Assembly (NCBI GenBank): GCA_005772825.1
Contig: SXIP01000263.1
Location: forward strand, 1-42,813
DNA: 42,813 nucleotides
Direction of reading: 5' to 3'
DNA from: Methylococcaceae bacterium
Lineage (GTDB): Bacteria; Pseudomonadota; Gammaproteobacteria; Methylococcales; Methylomonadaceae
Positions within the stretch are counted from its first letter, which is position 1; every line of letters starts with the position of its first letter. The position numbers were made by a program, and so were the translations under genes. Shown piece after piece: positions 8,732-17,608 of the stretch. The notes under the pieces are model-generated. The model did no database searches. It worked only from the letters and a program-made list of their open reading frames with translations, and was not told the DNA's origin.

Positions 8732-9568
8732 TTAGCCGCTAATCAGCTTATAAGCCCGGTTATTATAGTGTTCAGCAAGATCGGTCACTTCTTGCGGCAC
8801 GATTAGATGTCGTGGATTGTAGTTGGGTAAGTAGGTTTTCCATAACTGGAGGAGCAGGTATTTTCCGGCCAGCTTTGTCCACTTCCAAATCCGCGCCATA
8901 CGCCCCGGCCAGCCGCCACGCGCTTGAAAGTGCTCGCGTTCAAGATGCAGCATTAAACGTGCGCAGGAAAACATAAACCGGAGCAAATGGCTTTGTGCAA
9001 TCAGACTCACCCAAAACCGATAACCGTAGCTGCCGTAAAGATGATAATACACATCGTAAGCCACCGTGCGGTGTTCCATTTCTTCCAAAAAATGCCACGC
9101 ATACATATCCGCCAACGGTCCGCGCATATCCCGGATCATGCCGCTGCGCCACATGAAAATCACAAACGGGTTGGTCAGGCTTTCAAAACCTTCTGCAAAC
9201 GCCAGATTAAATTTTAGCCCGCGCTGTGAAAACCGCTCATAATCGGCTTTCACTTTTTTCTCCAACGCTTCCAGTTCAGGGTATTTCTCTCTAACCCGCG
9301 CGTTGAACAAGCTGTGCTGGCGGTAATGTTGCGCTTCCTGATGGCTGAATTGACGCATATCGTGCAAAAGTCCGGGATCGGTAATGATTTTTTGCCCGGC
9401 TATCGAATGTTTGATGATGTAGGGTTCTATGTAAGGCAGAATCATCGACAACCCGACCATCAAATAGGACATCTCGACTTCGCCCGGAATGACTTCCGCA
9501 TTGAGTTCTTGGTGTTCCTCAAGATCAAACTTGAGATACCGTACAGTAATAGCCGTCATTGCGTTCAC
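8732..9568 (-). CDS. Metal-dependent hydrolase family protein (PF10118)
   Basis: 278 residues, matching the usual length of the predicted metal-dependent hydrolase family (COG3687/PF10118). The helical core carries candidate metal ligands typical of ferritin-like diiron proteins: E/H pairs in SHQEAQHYRQH (about residue 70) and in FLEEMEHRTVAYDVYYH (about residue 162). A further Glu lies in FNLAFAEGFESLTNP. No signal peptide; cytoplasmic or membrane-associated. The reaction and substrate of this family are not established. It is a single gene on the minus strand, convergent with the sensor kinase and followed upstream by a 142-base gap to the LuxR-type regulator. The second Met (residue 4) is an alternative start. 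Confidence 0.8.
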   Translation of the reverse strand: MNAMTAITVRYLKFDLEEHQELNAEVIPGEVEMSYLMVGLSMILPYIEPYIIKHSIAGQKIITDPGLLHDMRQFSHQEAQHYRQHSLFNARVREKYPELEALEKKVKADYERFSQRGLKFNLAFAEGFESLTNPFVIFMWRSGMIRDMRGPLADMYAWHFLEEMEHRTVAYDVYYHLYGSYGYRFWVSLIAQSHLLRFMFSCARLMLHLEREHFQARGGWPGRMARIWKWTKLAGKYLLLQLWKTYLPNYNPRHLIVPQEVTDLAEHYNNRAYKLISG

Positions 9569-9710
9569 CTGTTGCTAAATTGTATTGAAAAAGGGAGTGT
9601 TGATAGACAGGTCAACCCGGATAAAGTCGGGTTTGATAAGCTATCGCGAAACAATGTAGTCCAAGCGCTTTAACGAGGCATCACCCGTTCGGGTGAAAAG
9701 GGGAAATAAT

Positions 9711-10895
9711 TTACGATGCGTTTTTGCCGGCCTTGGCCGGTGTGGCGAATAAACCGAAAGCGGCCGTCAATAAGTGGATTAACTCGGATTGGCGATGTGT
9801 ACCGGTTTTTGCCAGCACCTGTTTGAGCTGGCTTTTGACCGTATTAAGGCTGATGCCGCGTGTTTGTGCATATTCATTCGGGGTTTGGCCCTGTAACAAC
9901 GCGGCGGCCAGTTTTGCTTCTGCGGGCGAAAGGTCATAGCATTGTTGCAGCAGCGTATCGTCCAAAGCCATCGTCTGCTCCGGATCGTAAAGAAACAAGC
10001 CCGCCGAGGCCCCCGCTTGAAGAAAAGGCAAACACTGATTTTGTAAAGAAACCACGATGGCCGATAAAGGACGGCCTGAAGGGTTGCAATGCAGGCTGAT
10101 GACGCCGCCTTGTCCGGTTTCTACGGCGTCACTGATCAAGTTCCGCAAATTGCCCGATTCACGGGCATTGCCGGTTAGGCAGCGGCCGGCGGCATTCAGA
10201 TTAAAGCCGTTTGCAGCAGCGATTAACGTTTCCGCAGTCCTGTTAACAAAGACCGCTTGCCCGCATTTATCAAACAAGATCAAGCCAACAGGCAAGCGGT
10301 TTAACAGATGATGATTGGCGGTCTGCATCTGTTTAATTTCGGCAAGTTGTTTGTAAATCAAACAGGACCGGCGCAAATGCGGTATCAGGCGGGCGAATAA
10401 TAAACACTCATCAGCCGAAAAAGGCTGTTGCCTGGCTCTAAAAAGGGATAAACGCACCGCCAGTTCGTCCTGCTTAAGCAAGTGCCCAATCATGGCATGA
10501 AAATAATGCTGCGGTTTCAGCCAGTCGTTATACCATTCGGTTTTTACCAGCCTGTCAACCGGCAACAAGCGATCCGTGGTAATAAGTTGGCCTTCAGGTA
10601 AATATTTGGAATACTCCAGCCAAACATTGACTTTGGAATAATAGCGGTCATAAGAAATAACCGTTTCAGGATCGGTGCGCACCGATTGGAGAAATGAAAT
10701 GTCATCGCTCTGGCAAATCGAACGGCGGCTGGCGAAATCCACCAGATAGAGGGTTGTGCCCTTGCTTTTGAAAATATCGGACAAGCGCTCCAAAAAAACC
10801 GGCCATATTTCCGGCATTATGGACGCGTCATAAATGTTGCCGATTAACTCATCGTATTGGCTTTCGGTGATTATGTCGGTAAATGATGCCGTCAT
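9711..10895 (-). CDS. LuxR-family transcriptional regulator with PAS-like region
   Basis: 394 residues from the ATG at 10895; the frame extends 14 codons further only by using a TTG. The C-terminal 65 residues are a LuxR-type helix-turn-helix: LSPAEAKLAAALLQGQTP, then GISLNTVKSQLKQVLAKTGT as the recognition region. The middle (about residues 195-300) has a PAS-like core, LPVGLILFDKCGQAVFVNRT. The N-terminal 180 residues (YDASIMPEIWPVFLERL...) resemble an N-terminal region common in such orphan regulators, whose ligand is unknown. It lies 99 nt downstream of the Gfo/Idh/MocA gene on the same strand. There is no receiver domain, so it is not a two-component regulator. Confidence 0.82.
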   Translation of the reverse strand: MTASFTDIITESQYDELIGNIYDASIMPEIWPVFLERLSDIFKSKGTTLYLVDFASRRSICQSDDISFLQSVRTDPETVISYDRYYSKVNVWLEYSKYLPEGQLITTDRLLPVDRLVKTEWYNDWLKPQHYFHAMIGHLLKQDELAVRLSLFRARQQPFSADECLLFARLIPHLRRSCLIYKQLAEIKQMQTANHHLLNRLPVGLILFDKCGQAVFVNRTAETLIAAANGFNLNAAGRCLTGNARESGNLRNLISDAVETGQGGVISLHCNPSGRPLSAIVVSLQNQCLPFLQAGASAGLFLYDPEQTMALDDTLLQQCYDLSPAEAKLAAALLQGQTPNEYAQTRGISLNTVKSQLKQVLAKTGTHRQSELIHLLTAAFGLFATPAKAGKNAS

Positions 10896-10994
10896 CTGAA
10901 ACACGCCTGATACTTGTAAGTGCAGTATAAACAGCAAAACTGTTTTTTCGAAACGCCATGTCCACTAAGTTTAGGATTTTGTCAGAGCTGTGTT

Positions 10995-12008
10995 TTAAGC
11001 CAACCTGATAACGCGCTCTTGAGCCGCCGATTGCAACGCGGCGACAATAGTCCGGCAATTGCTTTTGGCGTCTTCCAGACTGAGTAAGGGAGCGTGGCCG
11101 TTTAACACACAATGGCTGAAATGCTCTATTTCCAGTTTAAAATGATTCTCTGCGGGCAAGCGTTCTTCATATTGCCGGCCATCTTCGGTCCACCAGGAAA
11201 TTACCGGCACATCGCCGGGCAATTGCCAGACGATATGGCATTTGATGCCGCCCTTGGTTCCGGTAATCTCGTATTCGCAGCGTCTGGCGCGTTCAAAACT
11301 GAAATCAAAATGCGCGAATTTCCCGGCGCCGAAATCAATGACGCCGCTCGTTGATATGTCGGCGCCGCTTTCAACATGGCGGGACAGCGCGGTGACCGCG
11401 ACCGGGTCGTGGTCGAAGAACATCCGCGCTGAATGGATGGCATAACAACCGATGTCCCACATCGCGCCGCCGCCGCGTTCGATGCTTTCCTGCAGGCGGT
11501 AGATCCGGGCGGGCCGCATCATGAAAGAAAAGCTGCTGCGCACCGATCTCACTTCACCGATGCTGCCCGAATCAATCAATTCACGCACACGCGCGTGTTG
11601 CGGATGAAAACGATACATGAAGCCTTCCATGACGGTCACATTATGTTGACGTGCCGCGGTTTCAATCGCTTCGATGTCGGCTACCGTCAACGCCATCGGT
11701 TTTTCGCACAGGACATGCTTGCCGCGTTCGATGACGCGTAGCGCCCATTCGGCGTGTTCATGATTGGCCAGCGGTAAATAGACGGCGTTGACTTCGTTAT
11801 CGTCCAGCAATGCTTCCAGACCGTCATAAGTCCGTACATGATGTTGTTGCGGCGCGTATTGCGCCAGCGTTTGTGCGGCGGCGCCGGGGCGGCGGCTGGC
11901 GATGGCGACCAGTTTGGCGTTCGACGCTTCGACAATGGCCGGTAACAGGCGCTCGTTAACGCGTGCCGCGCCTAAAATACCCCAATTTAATTTTGCTGCT
12001 TTAGTCAT
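10995..12008 (-). CDS. Gfo/Idh/MocA-family NAD(P)-dependent oxidoreductase
   Basis: 337 residues, the usual length. The N-terminal Rossmann domain starts LNWGILGAARVNERLLPAI, followed by the conserved LPLANHEHAEWALR and the family signature GKHVLCEKPMAL near residue 100. The second domain begins EGFMYRFHPQHARVRELI and contains GGGAMWDIGCYAIHSARMFF with the usual catalytic-region Asp and His. These enzymes oxidise or reduce sugars and related polyols, or act as trans-1,2-dihydrodiol dehydrogenases; the substrate cannot be read from sequence. It is followed on the same strand by the LuxR-type regulator. The region upstream (about 490 bases) is shared with divergent trkA. Confidence 0.88.
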   Translation of the reverse strand: MTKAAKLNWGILGAARVNERLLPAIVEASNAKLVAIASRRPGAAAQTLAQYAPQQHHVRTYDGLEALLDDNEVNAVYLPLANHEHAEWALRVIERGKHVLCEKPMALTVADIEAIETAARQHNVTVMEGFMYRFHPQHARVRELIDSGSIGEVRSVRSSFSFMMRPARIYRLQESIERGGGAMWDIGCYAIHSARMFFDHDPVAVTALSRHVESGADISTSGVIDFGAGKFAHFDFSFERARRCEYEITGTKGGIKCHIVWQLPGDVPVISWWTEDGRQYEERLPAENHFKLEIEHFSHCVLNGHAPLLSLEDAKSNCRTIVAALQSAAQERVIRLA

Positions 12009-12495
12009 AAAAATCCGTCATAAGAATTGATTTTTCGGGTTGTGATCACTGCCATTAAGCCAGGCAATTTAATCCCTTTTTCCTTAAGTATCCACAGGAC
12101 GTATTAAGGGGAAGGGCAGGATGGGCGTTATCTCTTCCGAGATGGGCGGGTAATCAAATATAGTAGTGCGCTTGATGGTTTCGATTGCATATTATCAGAA
12201 TCATCTTGGTAAATGAATAGCACCGTTGTATAGCATCAGTATCAACAAGGCATAGGGTATGCATTTTGTTTTTTACCTCATTTGATAGTTGGGTAATCAT
12301 GTCTCGGGCATTGACCAGTGCCCGCCATCGAGGCACATTGAATTGATACAGCAGGGCGATTTCGCTACAATGATTAATTTTTTGCGCCTTCCGGTCGATT
12401 ATCGGTAGGTGCGATGCGTTTATGTTAAGTTAAATGAAATTTATGTACCTTAACCTCTTGTCTTGCAGACTGTCGGCATTGAACGGATTGATAAA
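12009..12495. other. Divergent intergenic region upstream of trkA
   Basis: No gene supported. It contains a strong candidate sigma-70 promoter for trkA (listed separately). A 60-codon minus-strand frame at 12154-12336 has no motif or ribosome-binding site. I see nothing else definite; a GATGGGCG motif is repeated around 12120-12147. Confidence 0.6.
12343..12371 (+). promoter_or_regulatory. Sigma-70-type promoter for trkA
   Basis: TTGATA (12343-12348) and TACAAT (12366-12371) are separated by exactly 17 bases, five of six consensus matches in each hexamer. Transcription would start near 12378, giving a leader of roughly 118 nt before the trkA start. Confidence 0.6.
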
Positions 12496-13860
12496 TTGAA
12501 AATACTTATTCTTGGCGCCGGCGTTACCGGATCATCGGTTGCCGAGGCCTTAGCCAGCGAAGAAAACGACATTGTCGTCATTGATTTCAAGCCCGAGCTG
12601 CTCGAAGCCTTAAAAGAACGCTTCGATATCGCCACAGTCACCGGCAATGCCGCGCATCCCAGCGTCCTTGAGCAGGCGGGGGTGCATAATACCGATATGG
12701 TAATCGCCGTCACCGACCGTGATGAAACCAATATGCTGGCTTGTCTCATCATCAATACCCTGTATAGCCGCCCGAAGACAATCGCCAGGGTGCGCGCCAT
12801 TGATTATTTAAAACACCCTAAATTATTCAGCGCCAACGGCATTCCCGTCGATTTTGTTATCAGTCCCGAACAAATCGTCATGCAATCCATCCGTAATCTG
12901 ATTGAATTCCCCGGTGTCCTGCATATTTCCGATTTTGCCGGCGGTTTGGTACGGTTATTTTCGGTTAAAGTAGTGAACGACGGATTTTTAACCGGTAAAA
13001 AAATCAAAGATCTGAAAGTGCGGCTGGCCGACGGTAAAACGCGGGTAGTGGCAATTTTTCGGCGCGGTGTGCCGATGGAGGTCACCGGCGATGCGATTAT
13101 AGAAACCGGCGATGAAGTGTTTTTTGTCGCGCCGCGCAAAGAAGTACGCCGGGTTTTGAAAGAACTGAACAAGCTCGAGGCGCCGTTAAAGCGCATTATC
13201 ATTGCCGGTGGTGGACACGTCGGCAAGCGTCTGGCTCTGGCATTGGAAGGCGATCATCAGGTCAAGATCATTGAAAAAGATCCCCGACGCGCTAAAAAAA
13301 TCGCCAATGATCTTGATAAAACCGTGGTGTTATTGGGCGATTGCGCCGATGAGGCTTTGTTGCTTGATGAGTCGATTGATAGCGCGGATTTATTTTGCGC
13401 CATTACCGATAATGACGGCGTCAACATTATCTCGGCTTCTTTGGCGAAAAGCTTGGGTGCGCGCAAGACTATCTGTCTGCTCAATCATGTTTCCTATACC
13501 AAATTATTGCCCGGAACGGGAATCGATGTGTCTGTGCTGCCTAACCAGGAAACACTGGGCAGTATTTTGAAACATGTGCGCCGGGGCGACGTGGCGCAGG
13601 TCAGTTCCCTGTGCGGCGGTACTTCCGAGGCAATTGAGGCGGTTGCGCATCATAACAGCAATGATGCTAATTCTGTCGTTGGTCAACGGGTTGATGCGAT
13701 CAAGTTCCCTCCCGGCATTGTCATGGGTGCTTTGATTCGCAACAGTGAGGTTATTTCGATACATCACGATACGGTATTTCAGGAAGACGATCATGTCGTG
13801 ATGTTCGCGATGGATAAAAAGCTGGTTACCAATATTGAACAAACCTTTCAGCGTATTTGA
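12496..13860 (+). CDS. trkA: Trk potassium uptake system NAD-binding protein TrkA
   Basis: About 454 residues from a TTG at 12496, the position that reproduces the family N-terminus (MKILILGAGVTGSSVAEAL); CGGA lies eight bases upstream. A longer in-frame TTG start at 12463 is possible. TrkA is a peripheral cytoplasmic gating subunit built as two repeats of an NAD-binding RCK_N domain plus an RCK_C domain. The first GAGVTGSSVAEAL nucleotide loop is at the N-terminus and the second, IIIAGGGHVGKRLALAL, at about residue 232. Length agrees with the E. coli protein (458). The next gene is trkH, the membrane channel it regulates, after a 172-base structured gap. Confidence 0.93.
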   Translation: MKILILGAGVTGSSVAEALASEENDIVVIDFKPELLEALKERFDIATVTGNAAHPSVLEQAGVHNTDMVIAVTDRDETNMLACLIINTLYSRPKTIARVRAIDYLKHPKLFSANGIPVDFVISPEQIVMQSIRNLIEFPGVLHISDFAGGLVRLFSVKVVNDGFLTGKKIKDLKVRLADGKTRVVAIFRRGVPMEVTGDAIIETGDEVFFVAPRKEVRRVLKELNKLEAPLKRIIIAGGGHVGKRLALALEGDHQVKIIEKDPRRAKKIANDLDKTVVLLGDCADEALLLDESIDSADLFCAITDNDGVNIISASLAKSLGARKTICLLNHVSYTKLLPGTGIDVSVLPNQETLGSILKHVRRGDVAQVSSLCGGTSEAIEAVAHHNSNDANSVVGQRVDAIKFPPGIVMGALIRNSEVISIHHDTVFQEDDHVVMFAMDKKLVTNIEQTFQRI

Positions 13861-13882
13861 GGGCGAGGCCCTTGAGAACCTG

Positions 13883-13972
13883 GATAATGCAACATTCGAA
13901 TGGTTCCGCTGAATGCTGCTTGACGGGATACTGAACAGGCATGCGCTTATCCCGTCTATGGATAGCATTATC
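13883..13972. other. Nested hairpins between trkA and trkH
   Basis: Outer arms GATAATGC (13883-13890) and GCATTATC (13965-13972) enclose a second perfect 9-bp stem, GACGGGATA (13922-13930) with TATCCCGTC (13948-13956), and a small CATTCGAATG palindrome near 13893-13902. No T-run follows, so it is not a standard terminator. It may be an RNA structure setting trkA/trkH expression or the remnant of a small repeat. Confidence 0.4.
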
Positions 13973-14032
13973 TTCAATGATTCATCCCTATCGATTCCGG
14001 CTTAAGATACAGCATCAACTCAAAAGACTTCC

Positions 14033-15490
14033 ATGAACGTCATTTTCACTATTATCCATATCTTCGGCCTGGTTACTATGGGGTTCAGCGGCTTGATGGC
14101 TACCTGCCTCGTGACCTCGACAATAGCTGAAGACGGCGCCACTACGGCTTTTCTTCAAGGCACCCTGATTACCTTGTTATCAGGCGCATTAATGTTTATT
14201 CCGACCTTGCGGATGCCTAAAAAAGTATCGCGACAAGCCGGTTTTTTATTGGTCGCGATTACCTGGTCATTGAGCCCTGTCTTTTGCGCAATACCTATGC
14301 TGCTGTACATGCCGCAAATAAGTTTTACCGATGCTTATTTTGAAGTGGCTTCCGGCCTTACGACGACCGGAGCGACGGTGCTTAGCGGCCTTGACAGTTT
14401 ACCGATGTCGATTAACCTGTGGCGGCATGAGTTGAACTGGATTGCGGGCATGGGCATCATTATTTTTGCTGTCGCCATTCTGCCCATCCTGGGTATCGGC
14501 GGTATGCAGCTATACATGGCCGAGGCCCCCGGCTCGGTCAAGGAATCCGATTTGCCGCCCCGTATCGCGCAGACCGCTAAAGCCTTATGGTTGGTCTATG
14601 CCGGTATTTCTATTGCGTGCATTATTGCTTTACGGCTGGCCGGGATGGATTGGTTTGATGCTATTTGTCATGCCTTTGCCGCGATGAGCTTGGGTGGATT
14701 TTCCACACATGACAGTAATGTCGGCTTCTTTAATTCACTGCCTATAGAGGTGGTGTTGACGATTTTTCAATTACTGGCCGCTATCAACTTCGCCACCCAT
14801 TTCATAGCGATCAAAAAACGCTCCTTTAATCCTTATATCGATGATATGGAGGCGCGCGCTTTTTTAGCGCTGGTATTGGGTAGTAGTGTGATAGCGGCGG
14901 CGGTGTTGTGGAAAGCCGGTACCTATCCGGATTTTTTTACCGCCTTGCGACATGCCTCGTTTAACCTGGTTACGATAGCCACCGATTGTGGTTTTGCCAC
15001 CCAGGACTTCAATTTATGGCCAATTTTTGTGCCGATGTGGATGTTGTTCTTGAGTTGCCTTTCCGCTTCTTCGGGCTCTACCGGTGGCGGTATCCGTATG
15101 ATCCGAACCATCATCCTGCTTAAACAGGCGCGTCTGGAATTGTTCAAATTTATCCATCCGTATGCAGTGAAGCCGCTGAAAATTGGCGATATGGTCGTAA
15201 ACAGCAATATTGTCACATCGGTAACCGGCTTCATTTTTCTTTATTTCATGTGTATTGTTATCCTGGTATTTGCTCTGCTACTGAGCGGACTGGATTTCAT
15301 AACGGCGTTTTCTGCCGTTATCGCTTGCTTTAACAACGCAGGTCCCGGTCTTAACCTGGTTGGCCCGGCAACCAATTACGGCGTTCTCAGTGATTTTCAA
15401 ACCAATGTTTGTACTTTTGCCATGCTGTTGGGCCGCGTGCAAATATTCTCCATCGTTATATTATTTGTACCGGAATTTTGGAGAAAATAA
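14033..15490 (+). CDS. trkH: Trk potassium uptake channel TrkH
   Basis: 485 residues, the usual TrkH length, with about ten to twelve hydrophobic helices. The four pore loops of the Trk/Ktr superfamily are recognisable by their Gly-centred filters: GLTTTGATVL, SLGGFSTHD, TDCGFATQD and ACFNNAGPGLN. The intramembrane loop segment SSGSTGGGIRMIR is also present. It is the integral-membrane potassium channel gated by TrkA, the gene just upstream. The stop codon is separated by a single base from the ATG of the next gene, a PP2C phosphatase whose ribosome-binding site lies inside the trkH end. Confidence 0.93.
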   Translation: MNVIFTIIHIFGLVTMGFSGLMATCLVTSTIAEDGATTAFLQGTLITLLSGALMFIPTLRMPKKVSRQAGFLLVAITWSLSPVFCAIPMLLYMPQISFTDAYFEVASGLTTTGATVLSGLDSLPMSINLWRHELNWIAGMGIIIFAVAILPILGIGGMQLYMAEAPGSVKESDLPPRIAQTAKALWLVYAGISIACIIALRLAGMDWFDAICHAFAAMSLGGFSTHDSNVGFFNSLPIEVVLTIFQLLAAINFATHFIAIKKRSFNPYIDDMEARAFLALVLGSSVIAAAVLWKAGTYPDFFTALRHASFNLVTIATDCGFATQDFNLWPIFVPMWMLFLSCLSASSGSTGGGIRMIRTIILLKQARLELFKFIHPYAVKPLKIGDMVVNSNIVTSVTGFIFLYFMCIVILVFALLLSGLDFITAFSAVIACFNNAGPGLNLVGPATNYGVLSDFQTNVCTFAMLLGRVQIFSIVILFVPEFWRK

Positions 15491-15491
15491 T

Positions 15492-17036
15492 ATGAGCACT
15501 GAAATAAAACTCAAGCGCCTTTGCCAGAAAGGCAATCCTTCAAAGCTCATCCGACGATTTATTGAGGATCGAAACAATCCCCTTTGTGTGCTGGATTTTA
15601 GCGGCGAAGTATTGCTGGGCGATGCGCTTGCAAGCACGCGCTATCCGATTGAAATAGACGAAGATACCGTGCTCGGCTGGGTCTGCGGCGAGCCGTCCGA
15701 TGCATTATTATTGGCGGCGTTTATCGCCTATATGGCGCAAAAAGAGCTGGAAAGCAAACTGCTGGCGCAGGAAACGCTCGGCAAATACAAAGAGCTTACG
15801 TTGTTGTATGAACTGGGCGAGAAAATCGCCGCCTGCATGGATATTGAGGAACTCGCCAGACTTACTCTGGATGAAGCGCAACGTTTATTGCCGTCCGGTC
15901 AGGATATTCATCTCGGCATATTGCTAAGCGGCGAAGAAGAGGAGCAATTAACTGTCTGTGCAGGACAAGGCGATGTATTCCCGGTCGGCGCCAAGCTGCT
16001 TTCAATTGACGGCATTACCCGACAAGTCATTCACTCGGGTAATGCCGAAATCGTCAACGATGTCCGGCAAGATCCGCGTTACCAAGCTGCTGCGGGTACC
16101 TTAACCGGCATACAGGCGATGCTGTGCGCGCCGCTGAAAACCCGTGATAAGACTTTTGGCGTCCTCAGCGTGGTCAGCCGGACACCGGTCAATTTTAGCG
16201 CCGGTGAAGCCAAAGTTCTGAATCTGCTGGCTTCGCAAGTCGCCGTTGCGATCGGACGAGTGCATTTGATTCATGAACGTGTCGCCCAGGAACGTTTGCA
16301 GGAATCGCTCAAACTTTCCCACAGTATCCAGATGGGCATGTTGTCCACCGCATTTCCCCGCTTTAGCGACGGTCATGGCATTGATTTATTCGCCTTCATG
16401 GCGCCGGCCCGTGAGGTCAGCGGCGACTTCTACGATTTCTTTCACCTGGATGAGAAAACGCTGCTGATTGTGATCGGTGATGTATCGGATAAAGGCGTAC
16501 CGGCGGCCTTGTTCATGGTCATGGTGAAGACATTGATTCGCGCCATGGCGAAACAATATGTGCTTCCTGATCGGGTCCTGGCGGCATTGAATCCCGAACT
16601 GTGCCGCGACAATGATGCGGCGATGTTCGTCACGCTGTTTTTAGCGACGCTGGATCTTGAAACTAATCAGTTGACCTACAGCTTCGGTGGTCATAATCAG
16701 CCCTTGTATTTATCGCGCTACGGCATCGTATCGATGCTGCAAGGCGATTCGGGAACGGCCCTGGGTATCATGGACGGGGCTACATTCAGCGCGCAAACCA
16801 TGCAGCTCAATCGCGGAGACAGTTTGTTGTTGTATACCGACGGCATCAGCGAAGCGATGGATATTGACTATGAAGCGTATGGCGAACAGCGTCTTTGCGA
16901 TTTGCTGACCGGGCTTGGTGCTAACAATGCCCAGGAACTGGTGGAGACGGTTATTGCCGATGTCAGTGTATTTATTCGCGGCGCCGAACAATCCGACGAT
17001 ATTACTTTGCTTGCCCTGCAAATAGCCGGTATGTAA
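15492..17036 (+). CDS. GAF-domain PP2C/SpoIIE-type serine/threonine phosphatase (RsbU-like)
   Basis: 514 residues from the ATG at 15492, preceded by TTGGAG within the end of trkH. A start further upstream would lie entirely inside trkH. Residues about 1-95 are a unique N-terminal region. A short coiled coil (AQKELESKLLAQETLGKYKE) leads into a GAF domain at about 115-265. The PP2C domain (about 285-514) carries the metal-binding aspartates in REVSGDFYDFF, GDVSDKGVPAALF, LLLYTDGISEA and QSDDITLLAL. Such enzymes dephosphorylate anti-sigma-factor antagonists. No anti-sigma or STAS partner lies beside it. One-base spacing from trkH indicates translational coupling, so it may report on ionic or osmotic state; this is inference. 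Confidence 0.87.
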   Translation: MSTEIKLKRLCQKGNPSKLIRRFIEDRNNPLCVLDFSGEVLLGDALASTRYPIEIDEDTVLGWVCGEPSDALLLAAFIAYMAQKELESKLLAQETLGKYKELTLLYELGEKIAACMDIEELARLTLDEAQRLLPSGQDIHLGILLSGEEEEQLTVCAGQGDVFPVGAKLLSIDGITRQVIHSGNAEIVNDVRQDPRYQAAAGTLTGIQAMLCAPLKTRDKTFGVLSVVSRTPVNFSAGEAKVLNLLASQVAVAIGRVHLIHERVAQERLQESLKLSHSIQMGMLSTAFPRFSDGHGIDLFAFMAPAREVSGDFYDFFHLDEKTLLIVIGDVSDKGVPAALFMVMVKTLIRAMAKQYVLPDRVLAALNPELCRDNDAAMFVTLFLATLDLETNQLTYSFGGHNQPLYLSRYGIVSMLQGDSGTALGIMDGATFSAQTMQLNRGDSLLLYTDGISEAMDIDYEAYGEQRLCDLLTGLGANNAQELVETVIADVSVFIRGAEQSDDITLLALQIAGM

Positions 17037-17099
17037 GGGATTTATCCTTTGCAGGTCTATGGATTGTAATAAATTAACAAGAAAATTTATCTTGCATTC

Positions 17100-17127
17100 G
17101 GGCAATATATCGGGCAATATATTGCCC
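17100..17127. promoter_or_regulatory. Tandem/palindromic site, possible operator
   Basis: The 12-mer GGGCAATATATC/T occurs twice back to back (17100-17111, 17112-17123), and the second unit with the next four bases forms a perfect 16-base palindrome, GGGCAATATATTGCCC (17112-17127). It lies 30 bases before the small protein gene at 17158 and directly downstream of a weak promoter-like pair, TTGTAA (17064) and TATCTT (17088). Position and symmetry suggest a repressor site. Confidence 0.35.
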
Positions 17128-17157
17128 ATATTGTGTTTCATCGACTAAGGGTTTTTC

Positions 17158-17526
17158 ATGCATTTTCGTATCCGCAAGAATGTTATTCAATTAATCAGAA
17201 CAACTTACGATGAAAGCAAGAAGAAGGGTAACAGCGCGATCATCGGAACAGTGCCGATGGCCAAGCCGCAGCTTTCTGAAGAGCTATGCCGGAAATTGAC
17301 CGTAGAAGAAGTCTCCGCATTTGAAGTATGGGCCAGGACCCAGTATCGAAAAGATATGCTGCATGAAGAAATAGCGGCATTAACGCTGGCCGAAACCATA
17401 CTCACAGCGGAAAAATGGTTTCGGCGGGAAGGCAATTCAGATGCGGCGCGAGCAGTGGCGGACGACATAGTTTTTAACTGGCAAGCCTTGCGGAGAGTTT
17501 TGGCAAAAAATAATTTGCTTGACTAA
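17158..17526 (+). CDS. Small conserved-looking protein of unknown function
   Basis: 122 residues. The ATG follows AAGGG seven bases upstream. No signal peptide or membrane segment; a basic N-terminus (MHFRIRKNVIQLIRTTYDES) is followed by a Pro/Leu-rich turn (GTVPMAKPQLSEELC). The rest is predicted helix with many charged residues (ALTLAETILTAEKWFRREG, DDIVFNWQALRRVLA). The good start signal and ordered amino-acid pattern support a real gene, although I do not recognise a family. It lies 82 nt before the HU-like gene on the same strand. A palindromic site just upstream may control it. Confidence 0.65.
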   Translation: MHFRIRKNVIQLIRTTYDESKKKGNSAIIGTVPMAKPQLSEELCRKLTVEEVSAFEVWARTQYRKDMLHEEIAALTLAETILTAEKWFRREGNSDAARAVADDIVFNWQALRRVLAKNNLLD

Positions 17527-17608
17527 GGTTGGAATATCAAGCCTGTAAATTAAATGATGTGCTGGTGTTTTTAATTGTTAATAAATGACATATATAGAGA
17601 GAAATAAC

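Noticed and set aside
12154-12336. 60-codon minus-strand frame upstream of trkA
   Set aside because: Located in the promoter region, lacks start signal and any domain.
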